From assembly GCA_963575745.1 (NCBI GenBank), contig CAUYUJ010017798.1, positions 1-64,000 on the forward strand: a stretch of DNA of 64,000 nucleotides, written 5' to 3'. Below, one piece after another: positions 9,871-19,877 of the stretch (position 1 is its first letter; each line of letters opens with the position of its first letter). The translations under genes and the position numbers were made by a program. This DNA is from Prorocentrum cordatum (taxonomy: Eukaryota > Sar > Dinophyceae > Prorocentrales > Prorocentraceae). The notes under the pieces were generated by a model that saw only the letters and a program-made list of their open reading frames with translations, made no database searches and was not told where the DNA came from.

Positions 9871-10829
9871 CAGGCGTGGCGAGCGCCCAGAACACCAGCC
9901 GAGAACCTTGCAGCGGGGCCCACGCCAAGAGAAGCACCCTGCTTGCCTCCAGGCTGCCCTGTTTTTTTTGGTTTTATCTGGGTGTCGAGAAATTCTCTTC
10001 CCATGGAACGCGTGACGTTCCCACACCCAGACATCGAAGGGCGTCCTGGGGTCCCAGGGCTGGGTTTCGTGTGGAAGGTTTCTTGGTGACTGGCCTCCAC
10101 CGCAAGGAAGATGAGCGAGAGCCCCTCAGCGCAAGCACTGCTTGGAGACTATGTACGCGCGTGCTCGGACCGTCGCCCCAGACTCGCCCGTCGCGGACTG
10201 GCTTTGGGCCGCTCGGGGCCTCCTTGGAGGGCCGCTCGAGGCCGTCGCGCGTCCGCTTCTCTCCCAGTCGTGGGCTTCCCGAGCGCGTCTTGAGGCGATC
10301 TGCGAGGCCCTCTCGGGCCGCTCTTGGAGCCGCCTGGGGCCCGCGCGGCGGGTCTCGGGGGCTCCCCTGGGGCACGGGGCCTCGGGGGGAGCCCTTCTTC
10401 TTGAGCTCTCTTTGAGATCTTGGACGGGCCTCTTGGAGTCGTCTGAGGCCGACGAGGCGGGGTCATCGAGAAGAAAAGAACCCCTTACCCGAGCAGCGCA
10501 ATGAAGACGTAGCCTAACGTGGGTCCCTGCCCGCACGCGGTTAATCAATATGGGTGGTCTGTTTTGATACGTACTGGGAAAACCAATACCCTTGATGTCT
10601 TGGGACTCTGAACCCAACAAGGGGTCAGGGGTCTCTTGATTGCGAACCGCGGGGGGTCCACCGTGCACCCTGTCCAAAACCAGGTCTTCTTGTGTGTATC
10701 GTGGGTGTCCTTCGAGCGCCCTCTTGGGTCTTGGCCGCCGTGGCGCTCCATGGCCTCCCGCGCCCCCTTTCTTCACACAATCTTCCTGGGTGCACGAGAA
10801 CGGATTCGGCGTGTGGCCCGGCACACGGG
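9871..10829. other. Intergenic, no gene seen
   Basis: GC-rich sequence with overlapping ORFs on both strands and no recognisable domain. Confidence 0.45.
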
Positions 10830-10884
10830 GAGGAGGAGGAGGAGGAGGAGGAGGAGGAGGAGGAGGAGGAGGAGGAGGAGGAGG
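10830..10884. repeat. (GGA)n microsatellite
   Basis: Pure GGA array of about 18 units. Confidence 0.95.
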
Positions 10885-12040
10885 CCCAGGCTGCGGTGGC
10901 ATCTCAGGAGGAGGGACGGCGGCCGCGCGAGAGAGAGAGAGAGCACCCAGGAGCGGGAGAAGCAGCGAGCAGCATGGGAAGCCACGCGCAGAATTTCTTT
11001 CCTCCGCTGTTGCAACACGCTCCACTTGCCCTGGACATGCTCGCGTCGTGAAACAGTTCTGACGGGAGGTGTTTGGCAGTGTTCGGCCTCCGGGGGCCCT
11101 CGCTGGGCCCCAGCAGCGTGAAAGAACTACTCGGGCCGAAGGACCGGCCCTGGGAAGGGGTCGGTCGGGACTTCCTGGGATCCCGCACTGAAAGAAACAG
11201 GGCTTCGCATGTCTGGGGCTGTGCCTGCTGCAGGCACAGCCCGGACGCCAAGTCTCGAGTCCACGACGCCTCTTGGCGTCGCGTCGATGCCGCCCCGATT
11301 TGCCAAACCGCATATGCACATATCGTCATAATATGTGTTTCAACGTTTGTTGCATGACCCTCTTTATAGTAACAGACCCACGTTGGAATTCAATGCCTGC
11401 ATTCGGATGCCAGCCCGGAGGGGAAGCGGGAGGGGGCGGGCCTTCTCAGAAGGCTCGGAAGTCCCTGGGCCGCCTTCTGAGAACTGTTCTAAGCCTTCCC
11501 CGAAGACATCGAAAACCTCTGAGAATGCCAGAGGTCTTTGAGAAGCCCCGCCGCCTTCTGAGAGGGTTTCGTGAGTGTTGTCCGTTCCGGTTCCCCACTG
11601 GGGTGACGCTCGTTACCCAGCACCCCCCCCCCCGGGGGTAACGCTAACGATCGTATTGGGGGGTTGGCCTGGGCCCCCGCTACATGCTGTGGTGCACACA
11701 GGCGGTTGATGCGCTAGCGGAGCGGACGCACCCTGGCGGGTGCACGCCGCGGCCGCTGTTACGGTTACCATCCCGCCCGACCCCCCTTTGGGCAATGATC
11801 CTTACCAGAAAATCTGTCACCTCCTGCTTCTCGCTGCCCCCCCTCGCTCGCCCCCAAGTGGTGGCTGCACCGTTCGGCAGCGCCGCCAGGGGGGAGGGGG
11901 GGAGGGGGCGCGCGCGCGCGTCCTCGGAAGACTCCGAAGGCCGCTCCTTCCGAGAGGCCACGGTGGGCTCGCAGAAGGCCATAGGGCGTCTGTCGGAGAG
12001 CAACCAGCGACATAAACATACCAATCTCTGACGAACGAAC
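10885..12040. other. Intergenic, no gene seen
   Basis: One minus-strand ORF of 397 codons spans 10126-11319, but it crosses the GGA array as a proline run, is Pro/Arg-biased and shows no domain. I treat it as chance. Confidence 0.45.
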
Positions 12041-12063
12041 AACACACACACACACACACACAC
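12041..12063. repeat. (CA)n microsatellite
   Basis: About eleven CA units. Confidence 0.95.
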
Positions 12064-12106
12064 ATCTCCATATGGAGGTCGGAGGGAGAAGGTCTGGCTA
12101 TGGGTA

Positions 12107-12178
12107 TGGGTGCGGGTTGTCGGACCCCTGGGGAGGCTCCCTTTCAAGCGGGGACCCCCATCCGACAACACGCACCCA
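12107..12178. repeat. Inverted repeat with 18-bp arms
   Basis: TGGGTGCGGGTTGTCGGA at 12107-12124 pairs with TCCGACAACACGCACCCA at 12161-12178, one mismatch, 36-base loop. A further direct copy of the arm starts near 12205. Confidence 0.8.
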
Positions 12179-12237
12179 TCGCTCATTCCGTCCCCTCTAT
12201 GGGTATGGGTGCGTGTTGATCGTTTGTCAATCTCGAC

Positions 12238-12359
12238 GGTCCGCGCAAGTTTCTCGAATCGGGGGTGGAGTCCCCTGGCGGCGCCTCGGGCGCCGCCCCT
12301 GGCGCGCTCCGCGCGCCAGGGAGGGTGTCCAGCGACGATCCGAGAAATCTGGGCGGACT
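12238..12359 (+). repeat. TIR element 'H', copy 6
   Basis: Full-length copy: left arm GGTCCGCGCAAGTTTCTC, right arm ending GAGAAATCTGGGCGGACT, central GC hairpin kept. Confidence 0.75.
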
Positions 12360-12712
12360 TCCGAGTTTTGATGTTTGTGTCGTTGTGTGTTCCCCTATTC
12401 TGGGAAGCTCCGCCGCCTCCTCAGAAGGCGTGCCCCCTCTCGCTCCCCCCCCAGGCACGCACACCTCTGCCAGGCAGCGCCAGGCACTGCTATCCGACGC
12501 TGCGAAACATCCCAACCAGAGCCCCGGGCCCAATCTCTCTGCGGCATTCTTCCGGCCGCCGGATCGATCTGTGATGGCCCTGAGGCCCGAAGCCGGGCGA
12601 GCACGCCCGGCGTGCGAGGCAACGTTTTGCAGCGCCGCCCGCGGCGCGCCGCCGAGACACGGTTGGCTGCTTTGCACCGTGCACCCGCAGGCGGTTTTGA
12701 CCCGCAGGCGTC

Positions 12713-12860
12713 GAGGAGGAGGAGGAGGAGGAGGAGGACCCACGTCCATTCCAGCTTATGGTGGTGGCGGTGGCGATCAAGCCCACCAGTCCCGGGGCCC
12801 GTGGAGGGCCCCGGGGAGCTCCAGAGGGGGAGAAAAACATGCAGACCCGTGTTCCGCAGA
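12713..12860 (+). repeat. Dispersed repeat R2, copy 2
   Basis: Counterpart of 2388-2510, here entered from a short GGA array. The upstream phrase GGTTTTGACCCGCAG resembles the degenerate second leader relic preceding copy 1. Confidence 0.65.
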
Positions 12861-12966
12861 TCGGCGCCTGCGGGGCTGCAGACCTGCGGGGCTGCACCCC
12901 CAGGTCCCCGAGTTCCGCCTGAAAAGTTAGGCCGCTCAGGAGGAGGGGGAGGAGCTCAGGAGGGCA

Positions 12967-13045
12967 CACCCCCAAGGGGCCAGCCGGACGCACCCCCGTC
13001 GAGAATGGACGCCTCCCAATCGTGCATCCCAGAGTTGGGCCCCAA
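12967..13045 (+). repeat. Dispersed repeat R4, copy 2
   Basis: Counterpart of about 4950-5035, sharing CCGGACGCACCCCC, GGACGCC and AGAGTTGGGCCCC. Confidence 0.5.
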
Positions 13046-13083
13046 ATCTTTGTTCCAGCCGAAAACCCCCCAACATCGGCCCG

Positions 13084-13142
13084 TTGGGCATCGCGACCCC
13101 AATCCCCGATGTTACATCGGTGATTGGGGTCGCGATGCCCAA
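13084..13142. repeat. Perfect 21-bp inverted repeat (long hairpin)
   Basis: Arms 13084-13104 and 13122-13142 are perfectly complementary (core GGGCATCGCGACCCCAATC). The loop contains a second small palindrome, CGATGT-T-ACATCG. No gene on either side explains it as a terminator. Confidence 0.9.
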
Positions 13143-13426
13143 ACGCTCACCAGCCACCAAACCATCCGAACCCAACCAGAAGACCCCAATCTGCCCTCCA
13201 TTCCCAGGGGGGGGGGCGCCGGGGAACATTGAAAAACCACATGTGGAATCCGTACCCCCTCAACCCGAAATTCGGGTCTTCGAGTTGGGCTGGAGCGGCG
13301 TCCCGATTGTTTCACTGCGCGGTCTCCAGGAGTCCCGACCCATTCCCCCAGGCCGGCTTCTCATCCTGAGCCAGGTTTGACGATCCTTCGGCTGTGCGAG
13401 GGCCCCCCGAGGTCGAACATATCTTC

Positions 13427-13475
13427 GTCGTCGTGGTCGTCGTCGTCGTCGTGGTCGTCGTCGTTGTCACCCCCG
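13427..13475. repeat. (GTC)n microsatellite
   Basis: Interrupted GTC/GTG triplet array. Confidence 0.85.
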
Positions 13476-13714
13476 GCTCTCTCGCTCTGTCGCTCCCCGC
13501 TCTCGACCTGGTGTTTGTCGCGACGCGAGCGTGTACAGCGCCGTTTTTAATACGTGCTCCGCGTGCGGATCATGTATCAAAAATGCAGGGATCTAGCATT
13601 AAAAACAACGATGAGCTCCTGCATAAACTCATTCATACGTTAATCGTGTATTACAATTCATATGTGTTTGAAAATCCGATGTATTAAAAGCTGCCCTGTA
13701 TGGATACCCCACGT

Positions 13715-13917
13715 TAATGGAGGATGACGAATAATAAATGACCGGGGGTCGTGTTCACGCGGCGGCGCCCGGGATGACGATTAGAAAAAACCGGCCGCGG
13801 GCTGGAAAACTATTCCTTTAATCGTTCTCCTCCAGTGAGAAAATTGTGCAGAAATAGCATAAAACTATTTGTTTAATCGTTCTCTCTTATTTTTTTATTA
13901 ATCGTCATCCCGCATTA
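13715..13917. mobile_element. MITE 'T', copy 1 (TA-flanked, about 203 bp)
   Basis: Left end TAATGGAGGATGACGAATAA is the inverted repeat of the right end, whose reverse complement reads TAATGCGGGATGACGATTAA. A second, closely similar copy lies at 18675-18876. TIRs of about 23 bp beginning with TA suggest a non-autonomous element mobilised by a TA-targeting (Tc1/mariner-like) transposase. No coding capacity. Confidence 0.85.
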
Positions 13918-14057
13918 AGCACCCCCGCGCCCGTGGCCGCCGGAGCGAGGCCGCGGGCGGCGTGCTCCACGTGCTCGGGCTGCGCGACGGCGGCCCCTCC
14001 TTCCGCCTGCCGTGGGGCGAGCTCGAGGCGCCCCCGGCGGCAAAGCCCGGAGTGGTC

Positions 14058-14200
14058 GGGAGGAGGAGGAGGAGGAGGAGGAGGAGGAGGAGGAGGAGGA
14101 AGGAGGAGGAGGAAGGGGGAGGAGGAAGGGGGAGGAGGAGGAGGAGGCGGAGGAGGAGGAGGCGGAGGAGGAGGAGGAGGAGGAGGAGGAGGGAGGAGGA
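14058..14200. repeat. (GGA)n microsatellite, left arm of a GGA/TCC mirror
   Basis: GGA array that faces the TCC tract starting near 14220, so the pair could fold as one large imperfect hairpin or triplex. Confidence 0.9.
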
Positions 14201-14244
14201 GGAGGCCGTCCTCCACCTTCCGCCTCGCCCACTTCTCCGCGTCC

Positions 14245-14640
14245 CTCCTCCACGTCTCTCGTCCTCGTCCTCTGCCTCCTCCTCCTCCTCGTCCTCCTCC
14301 TCCTTCTCCTCCTGCTTCTCCTCCTGATATCTGATTACCCATGGCTTGAGGAGTTCCTCCTCCACCTCCTCCTCGTCCTCCTCCTTCTTCTTCTCCTCCT
14401 CCTCCTTCTCCTCCTCCTCCGCATGCCTCCTCCTCCGCCTCTCTTCCTCCTCCTCCTTCTCCTCCTCGTCCTGTTTCTCCTCCTCCTCCTCATCATCATC
14501 ATCATTATCATCGTCCTTTTCCTCCTCCTCATCCTCCTCCTCCTTCTCCTTTTTCTCCTCCTCCACTTCCATCATCCTCCTCCTCCTCCTCCTCCTCCTC
14601 CTCCTCCTCCTCCTCCTCCTCCTTCTACTCCTCATTGTTC
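14245..14640. repeat. (TCC)n / CAT-interrupted microsatellite
   Basis: Long TCC tract with TTC, ATC and CTG interruptions, ending in a purer TCC block at about 14575-14622. Confidence 0.9.
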
Positions 14641-14771
14641 TCCTCCTCCATTCCTTCTCCTTATAGATAATTCCTCCCTGTTGCACCCCCGGGCCAGTTT
14701 TTAGGGCGGGCCGGGCGTTTCGCCTGAGACTTCCTCACCATGTATGACCCTGAAGTTTAAAACGTGACACC

Positions 14772-15283
14772 AGTTTCACAGGTGGAGGGCGGGTCGCTTT
14801 CAAAATGTGGCTCTCGTTTCAGCGCCGCGCACATTCGTTTTCAAACCTTGCAAGAGTTTCACGGATTGAGGGCGGGTGGTTTTCAAAATGTGGTTCTCGC
14901 GTTAGCGCCGCGCACATTAGTTTTAAACATTTGCAAGAGCTTCACGGATTGAGGGGGGGTGGTTTTCACAATGTGATTATCGCCTTAACGCCGCGCGCAT
15001 TGGTTTTAACAATTTGCAAGAGTTTCACGGGTTGAGGGCGGGTGGTTTTCAATATGTGGCTCTCGCCTAGTGCCGCGCACTTTCGTTTTAAACATTTGCA
15101 AGAGTTTCACGGATTGAGGGCGGGTTGTGTTCAAAATGTGGTTGTCGCCCAAGCGCCGCGCACATTCGTTTCAACATTTGCAAGGGTTTCGCGGATTGAG
15201 GGCGGTTCTTTTTCAACATGTGATTCTCCCTTTAGCCCCGCGCACATTCGCTTCAAATCATTGCAAGGGTTTCATGGATTCCC
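14772..15283 (+). repeat. 83-bp tandem satellite, about six units
   Basis: The landmark CACGGATTGAGGGCGGGT recurs (with variants) near 14861, 14944, 15027, 15109, 15191 and 15274, i.e. every 82-83 bp. Each unit also holds GCCGCGCACATTCGTTTT and TTTGCAAGAGTTTCACGG. ORFs across it merely repeat with the period. Confidence 0.9.
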
Positions 15284-15499
15284 ATGATCAGCGTACCAGA
15301 ATTGGTGTTTGAAGAAGGATGCACGGTTCTGGATCGTCAAGACGCAGCAGTCAGGTTGATACGTGGCGTTGAAATCCCGAGAACAATGTTCTGGCACGCT
15401 TCAGGTTCTTCCAATGGAAATGACCATTGTAAGGGCCTATGAATAGGGAGCTTGGAGGGAGGGTTAATTCCAACATCGTTGATGACTCTTGGGTTTCCA
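15284..15499. other. Spacer, no gene seen
   Basis: Unique sequence between the satellite and the next TCC-rich region. Confidence 0.4.
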
Positions 15500-15915
15500 C
15501 TGGTCCTCCTCCTCCTCCTCATCCTGCCTCTACTCCTCCTCATCATGCCTCGCCCGCCGCCGCTGCTCGCTGGGCGCGGGCGCGCGCGGCGGCGGGCAGG
15601 GAGTCGCCCTTCGGCGACGGCGACGGCGCGGCCTGACTGCTGCGCTGACGGCCCCCTGGTTTAGCCCGCCGGTAGGGCGCCAGGGGGCCGAACAGAAAAA
15701 CAACCAAAAAACAACCCCATCATGCCTCCTCTTCCTCGCCCTCCTCCTCCGCCGCCGCCGCCGCCTCCTCCGCATATTCCTCCGCCTATTCCTCCTCCTC
15801 CTGCTCTCCTCGATCTCGTGCTTCAGTGCTCCGCTTATTTGCCTCCTCCTCCACCTCCTCCTCCCCCGCCTTCTCTTCCTCCTCATCCTCATGCCTCCTC
15901 CTCCTCTCCAGCTCC
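15500..15915. repeat. TCC/CCG-rich simple-sequence region
   Basis: Three TCC blocks (about 15500-15545, 15723-15800, 15838-15912) interrupted by GC-rich unique sequence. Confidence 0.75.
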
Positions 15916-17684
15916 TCATCGGCACAATCCGCATTCCGTCGGTGCCTGCTCTGGCGGCGAGCAAGGCGGTGCGCGCGATCCTGCCCCTCGAAGGCCAAGT
16001 GCCCCGCGCCTGCCCAAGCACTGGCCGGCTCAACTACTCCTGGCTTCTTCGTTTCATCAGTTGTGTTTGCGTCTGGGGGACGCCACAATGGATCGGGGCG
16101 CCCCGGCGGGCACGCCAGCAGAGTCCCCCGGCGGACCCGCCAGCGGACACCCCGGCGGGATTTCACAGCAGGGCAGCATGCTACGGCATGGCGGCAGCAG
16201 GAAGAGGAGCCTACTCTGCCGCAGAGCGACCCCGTGCCCGTGGACACTCGCGCTCACTGCTCCTCGCGGCATGCAAGTCACGCGAAACTTTAAAGCGCGA
16301 AGGTACGAATCCTCCACACCAGCGGCCCCGAAGGGCCCCGCGCGTCCTTGTAATTACCAGTGTACGGTAGGTTCGCACTGCGTCGAGGCGGTGGCGACGC
16401 CAGCGCGACACCGATCCGCGCCAGCAGGAGACCGCGATCGCTTCTGCTTAAACGATCCGCGCCGTGAAAAGACACCCGCACGCAGGCCGCCCCGGCACGA
16501 GCATGCCGTGGCCTCCCTGCTGCGCCCAGGTCCTTCCGCTGTGGCTCCGCAGCCATGCCCGCCTCGGCCGCTCGACCCCTCTCCTCCTCTGCGGGCCCGC
16601 CCGTGCCCGCCCCCGCCCTGCTTCCATCCGTCCTCTTGGCCCCCTCCTCCCCTCCTCCCTCCCCCTCCCCTCGGCGGCGATCATGCTTCAGGAGCTAGAT
16701 GTTCGCCTCGCATCTGATTTGATGGTCCAGGGGCCCGAGAACGTGCCCCAGAAAAAGAAATATAGGGAACACCTTGAATGAACAAATTCTATGGTCGTTG
16801 TTCTTGGTCTATGGCCCGCGATCCACAGTAATCGCAGCCGGTCGCGACGGAGCCGAGGGCCATCGGGTCTCCAACCTGGCTTCAGCAGGGATCCAGGAGA
16901 ACCTTCGTTTCCATAGTCCGGCCCCTCCTCACCCCTCCCATCATTCTCCCTGTCTTCGTGCCACTAATGCACACCGTTCCTGGCTGTCATCATCATTGTG
17001 TTTTTCTCCCTCCGCTAATTGCTGCGCCCCATTTTTCTGTTTCTCTGCCTTCGCGTCTTTTCTCCTCCTCCGCCTCCTCCTTCCTCCTCCTCCTCGTCCT
17101 GCTTCCCCCCATCATCCTTCCACCTCCCCGTCCTCATGATCTGGTTCCCGTCTTGCTCCAGGGCCCACGCGGTGACGAGCAGTGGCACTTTGCAGACCGG
17201 ACGATCATGCTGAAGAAGGCCAGCGTCGTTGGCAGGCTTATTGTTTCTGGGTCGATACAGGCGGAAACTCACGACACGACATTGCATCCCACCCGTTGCC
17301 CGGATGCGCAGGAGTCTCGGATCGAGCGAATGCAGGAATTCACAGGGCCCACGTCTCAGGTTTCCGTTGCCGCTGCATCGGCAGATCTGATGTGCCCCCC
17401 CCGTGGTGGGAGCCCTCGGGTAGAGACACCTGTGCCCCAGAGTTGGAATGTCGTGCTGCTTGGGCGAGAGATTAGGAAGGCGATTGGGAAGAGGTGGGGA
17501 GGCAGAGGTTGCGAGGAAGTGTGGTACCCGCTATGCGGAGACGGCGTCCTGGCGAGAAAGGCTCCTGAAGGTTTTGCCAGATTTGGGCACCCTGACCCTG
17601 CCTGCAGCCAAGAACCATCAAAACACACCCTGGCGCCAGAAGACCCGAACCATTAAAATTCAACCGTAGAGGGCATTTTATTTC
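15916..17684. other. Intergenic, no gene seen
   Basis: Open frames of 150-330 codons overlap on both strands without a recognisable domain. A short TCC block lies at 17066-17100. I could not support a gene. Confidence 0.4.
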
Positions 17685-17846
17685 AGGAGGGAAAGAAACA
17701 TACAGACACAGTTAATCGTCCGTTCCCAGGAAAATATGAGAACATATGGGAATTGGGGGGGAAGACAAAAACCCAGAAAGTATGGGAACATATGGGGAAT
17801 CCTTTTATTTATGTGTATTTATTTGTGTGTCTCAGGGCCCCTTCAT
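17685..17846 (+). repeat. Dispersed repeat R3, copy 3
   Basis: Shows AGGAGGGAAAGAAACATACA, ACACAGTTAATCGTCC, a G-run then AAGACAAAAACCCAGA, and TGTGTCTCAGGGCCCCTTCA, in the order seen in the copies at 5970 and 6640. Confidence 0.75.
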
Positions 17847-18049
17847 TATTGTAGTGGCCATACGGCGGCAGACCATACGGGCCACCATACGGGAGGCCAT
17901 ACGGGAGACCCTCGAGTCACCGATGCCATCGCCAGGGGCGGACCCCCTGGCCCTTCCTGCACGACGTCGATCGTATGGTGCACAAGCTGTTTGGGGAGAG
18001 CACCTCCTCCGGATGCGCGGCGTGTCCTCGGGGATCGTCCCAGGGCCGA

Positions 18050-18182
18050 GGGCCCTCCTCCTCCATATCCGCCTTCTCCTCCTCCTCCTGCCTCTACTCC
18101 TCCCTCTCCTCTTCCTCCTCCTCCGCCGCCTCCTCCTCCTCCTCCTCCCCCTCCTCCTCCTCCTCCTCCTCCTCCTCCTCGG
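18050..18182. repeat. (TCC)n microsatellite
   Basis: Interrupted TCC array, purest at its right end. Confidence 0.9.
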
Positions 18183-18674
18183 AGGGCTTGAGAGCTGGGG
18201 TGGCCGCTCGGGAGCAGGCCAGCGCAGAGAGTCACGCCGAGAAGGCCACGGGAAGTTTTGATGAAGGTGCTCACGCTTGTGAGTTTCTGCTCACGTTCCT
18301 CCTCGAGGGCCCACCGCAGAAGAGGTCGGGGGATCTTGAGGCCTGCTGCTTTCGTTGAGCCGTGTGCACCTGAGGCCGCGGGGTGGAACCGCGGGCAAGC
18401 AAGCAGGCAGACGCAGCCACGCGCAGTGCCCAGAAGGCTTCAGCCTCACCTGTGATACAGAGCGGGCCCCGTGCAGTCTCGGGGGGAGCCGCTGAACCCC
18501 CAGGACACTCCAAAGACCGCCCGCATCGCTTTTTGGTCGTCCATGACGGCGGCTGCAGGGTCGCCGAGGCTCCCAAGAAGCCCCGAGAGGGCCCCCTCTT
18601 TGGCCGTTTTGGCTCCAGGAGCGGGCGCCAAGCCGCGCACAAGTCCGCCCACTCGCCATATATCGAAGAGGGGA
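18183..18674. other. Intergenic, no gene seen; possible weak spliced-leader relic
   Basis: GC-rich unique sequence. TGGCCGTTTTGGCTCCAGG at 18601-18619 resembles the leader's 3' half with three mismatches, which is not enough to call. Confidence 0.3.
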
Positions 18675-18876
18675 TAATGGAGGATGACGATTAATAAATG
18701 ACCGGGGGTCGTGTTCACGCGGCGGCGCCCGGGATGACGATTAGAAAGAGTCGGCCGCGGGCTGGAAAACTAGTTTAAACATCGTTCTCCTCCAGTCAGA
18801 AGCTTGTGCAGAAATAGCAGAAAATTATTGTTTTAATCGTTCTCTCCTATTTTTTATTCATCGTCATCCCGCATTA
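18675..18876. mobile_element. MITE 'T', copy 2
   Basis: Near-copy of 13715-13917, with ends TAATGGAGGATGACGATTAA and the inverted TTCATCGTCATCCCGCATTA. It ends 14 bp before the first ATG of the glycosyltransferase-like gene, so it may supply that gene's 5' leader or proximal regulatory sequence. Confidence 0.85.
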
Positions 18877-18890
18877 CAAAGACGCTCCCC

Positions 18891-19877
18891 ATGCTTGGCG
18901 CGATGGCCGCCGCGGCAGACCCCGCCGGCGCCGCCGGTCCAGAGGCGACGGTGCTGCTTGGCATGACGGTACCCGAGTCGTGTGCCTCGCCCGCGTCGGA
19001 GCGCCATGGCCAGCAGCGGCGCCGCTCATGTGGCCTCGCGCTGCGGCTCGTTGGGTGTTCGGTGGCCGCGCTCGCTGCGGGTCTGGCCGTGCGGGTGGCG
19101 AACCACGCCGATGGTGCCTCAATCGGTGCCGCATCGGGGCTGCGGTCACTTCGCACGAGCGTCAGCGTGGTGCTCTACGTCACAACGCACGCTTCGGATC
19201 AGCACATGAGTTTCTTAAGATGTCTGCCCCCACTACTGCGGGCGTCGCCAAGGCTTTCGGAAGCGGACGTTATTTTGTACGTCGGGTCAGATAATCTCAC
19301 TGACGACAGAAAGCGCAACATCACCCTGCTTCTGGAGAAGTGGCCCTTGCGTAATCATATTGTTCATTTCGGCAACAACCCAGGCTACCAGGAGGGAGCG
19401 ATGAAGGCGGCCCACATTGGATTCTCCAGCGGATGGTTCCGAGGATACGATTGGGTCATCCGTGTCAACCCTGTTTATGTGATCTACGACGACCGCGCCG
19501 TTTGGTCTCGCATGGAGAAGGCAGAGAATTGGGGCGTCTTCGTCGCTTGCCGACAGGTTTGCGAAGACCATTCTGGCTGCACTCCGAACAAGACGCACAC
19601 GGACTTCTTTGCCGTGAGGCCGTCCCACGTGCCACAGAATGCGTTTGCAGACTGGCGGACGGCGGGCAACGCAGAGAGGCAGGCGACCGCGGCGTTCAAG
19701 GCGATCTACGAGGCGAAGGCCGACGTGTACATCCCGAGTCACCGTACTGAGGGCTGTCGCGTGCATGGAGGCGGCGTGTGGCACAGCACGCACTTCTGCC
19801 CAGAAGCAGAGCACAGCACAGCACAAACGATTCGCAACTTGGTCACGCGTAGGAGGAGGACTGGGAGCAGGAGCTAG
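18891..19877 (+). CDS. Type II membrane glycosyltransferase-like protein
   Basis: Intact 328-residue intronless ORF. A basic cytosolic stretch (QQRRRS, 41-46) precedes one hydrophobic helix at about 48-68, then a lumenal domain. That domain has a beta-strand YVTTH at 96-100, a GYDWVIRVNPVY block at 185-196, DFFAVRP at 238-244 and GVWHSTHF at 295-302, plus three N-glycosylation sequons (NLT, NIT, NKT). The layout fits a Golgi/ER sugar transferase of a type multicopy in dinoflagellates; donor and acceptor cannot be read from sequence. The NPVYV stretch stands where I would expect an acidic metal-binding NPD, so activity is uncertain. The first ATG (18891) is used; the internal Met5 is an alternative. 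A MITE abuts the 5' end. It is the only clearly intact gene in the first 26 kb. Confidence 0.7.
   Translation: MLGAMAAAADPAGAAGPEATVLLGMTVPESCASPASERHGQQRRRSCGLALRLVGCSVAALAAGLAVRVANHADGASIGAASGLRSLRTSVSVVLYVTTHASDQHMSFLRCLPPLLRASPRLSEADVILYVGSDNLTDDRKRNITLLLEKWPLRNHIVHFGNNPGYQEGAMKAAHIGFSSGWFRGYDWVIRVNPVYVIYDDRAVWSRMEKAENWGVFVACRQVCEDHSGCTPNKTHTDFFAVRPSHVPQNAFADWRTAGNAERQATAAFKAIYEAKADVYIPSHRTEGCRVHGGGVWHSTHFCPEAEHSTAQTIRNLVTRRRRTGSRS

Noticed and set aside
9274-10100. Two minus-strand ORFs of 250-267 codons with PRGRLVGASWAPRG repeats
   Set aside because: Generated by the 11-bp satellite plus the GGA array.
10126-11319. 397-codon minus-strand ORF
   Set aside because: Includes a proline run from the GGA array; Pro/Arg-biased, no motif, competing open frames on the other strand.
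12041-12063. Telomeric repeat
   Set aside because: It is a plain CA dinucleotide run; no TTTAGGG-type repeat was seen in the window.
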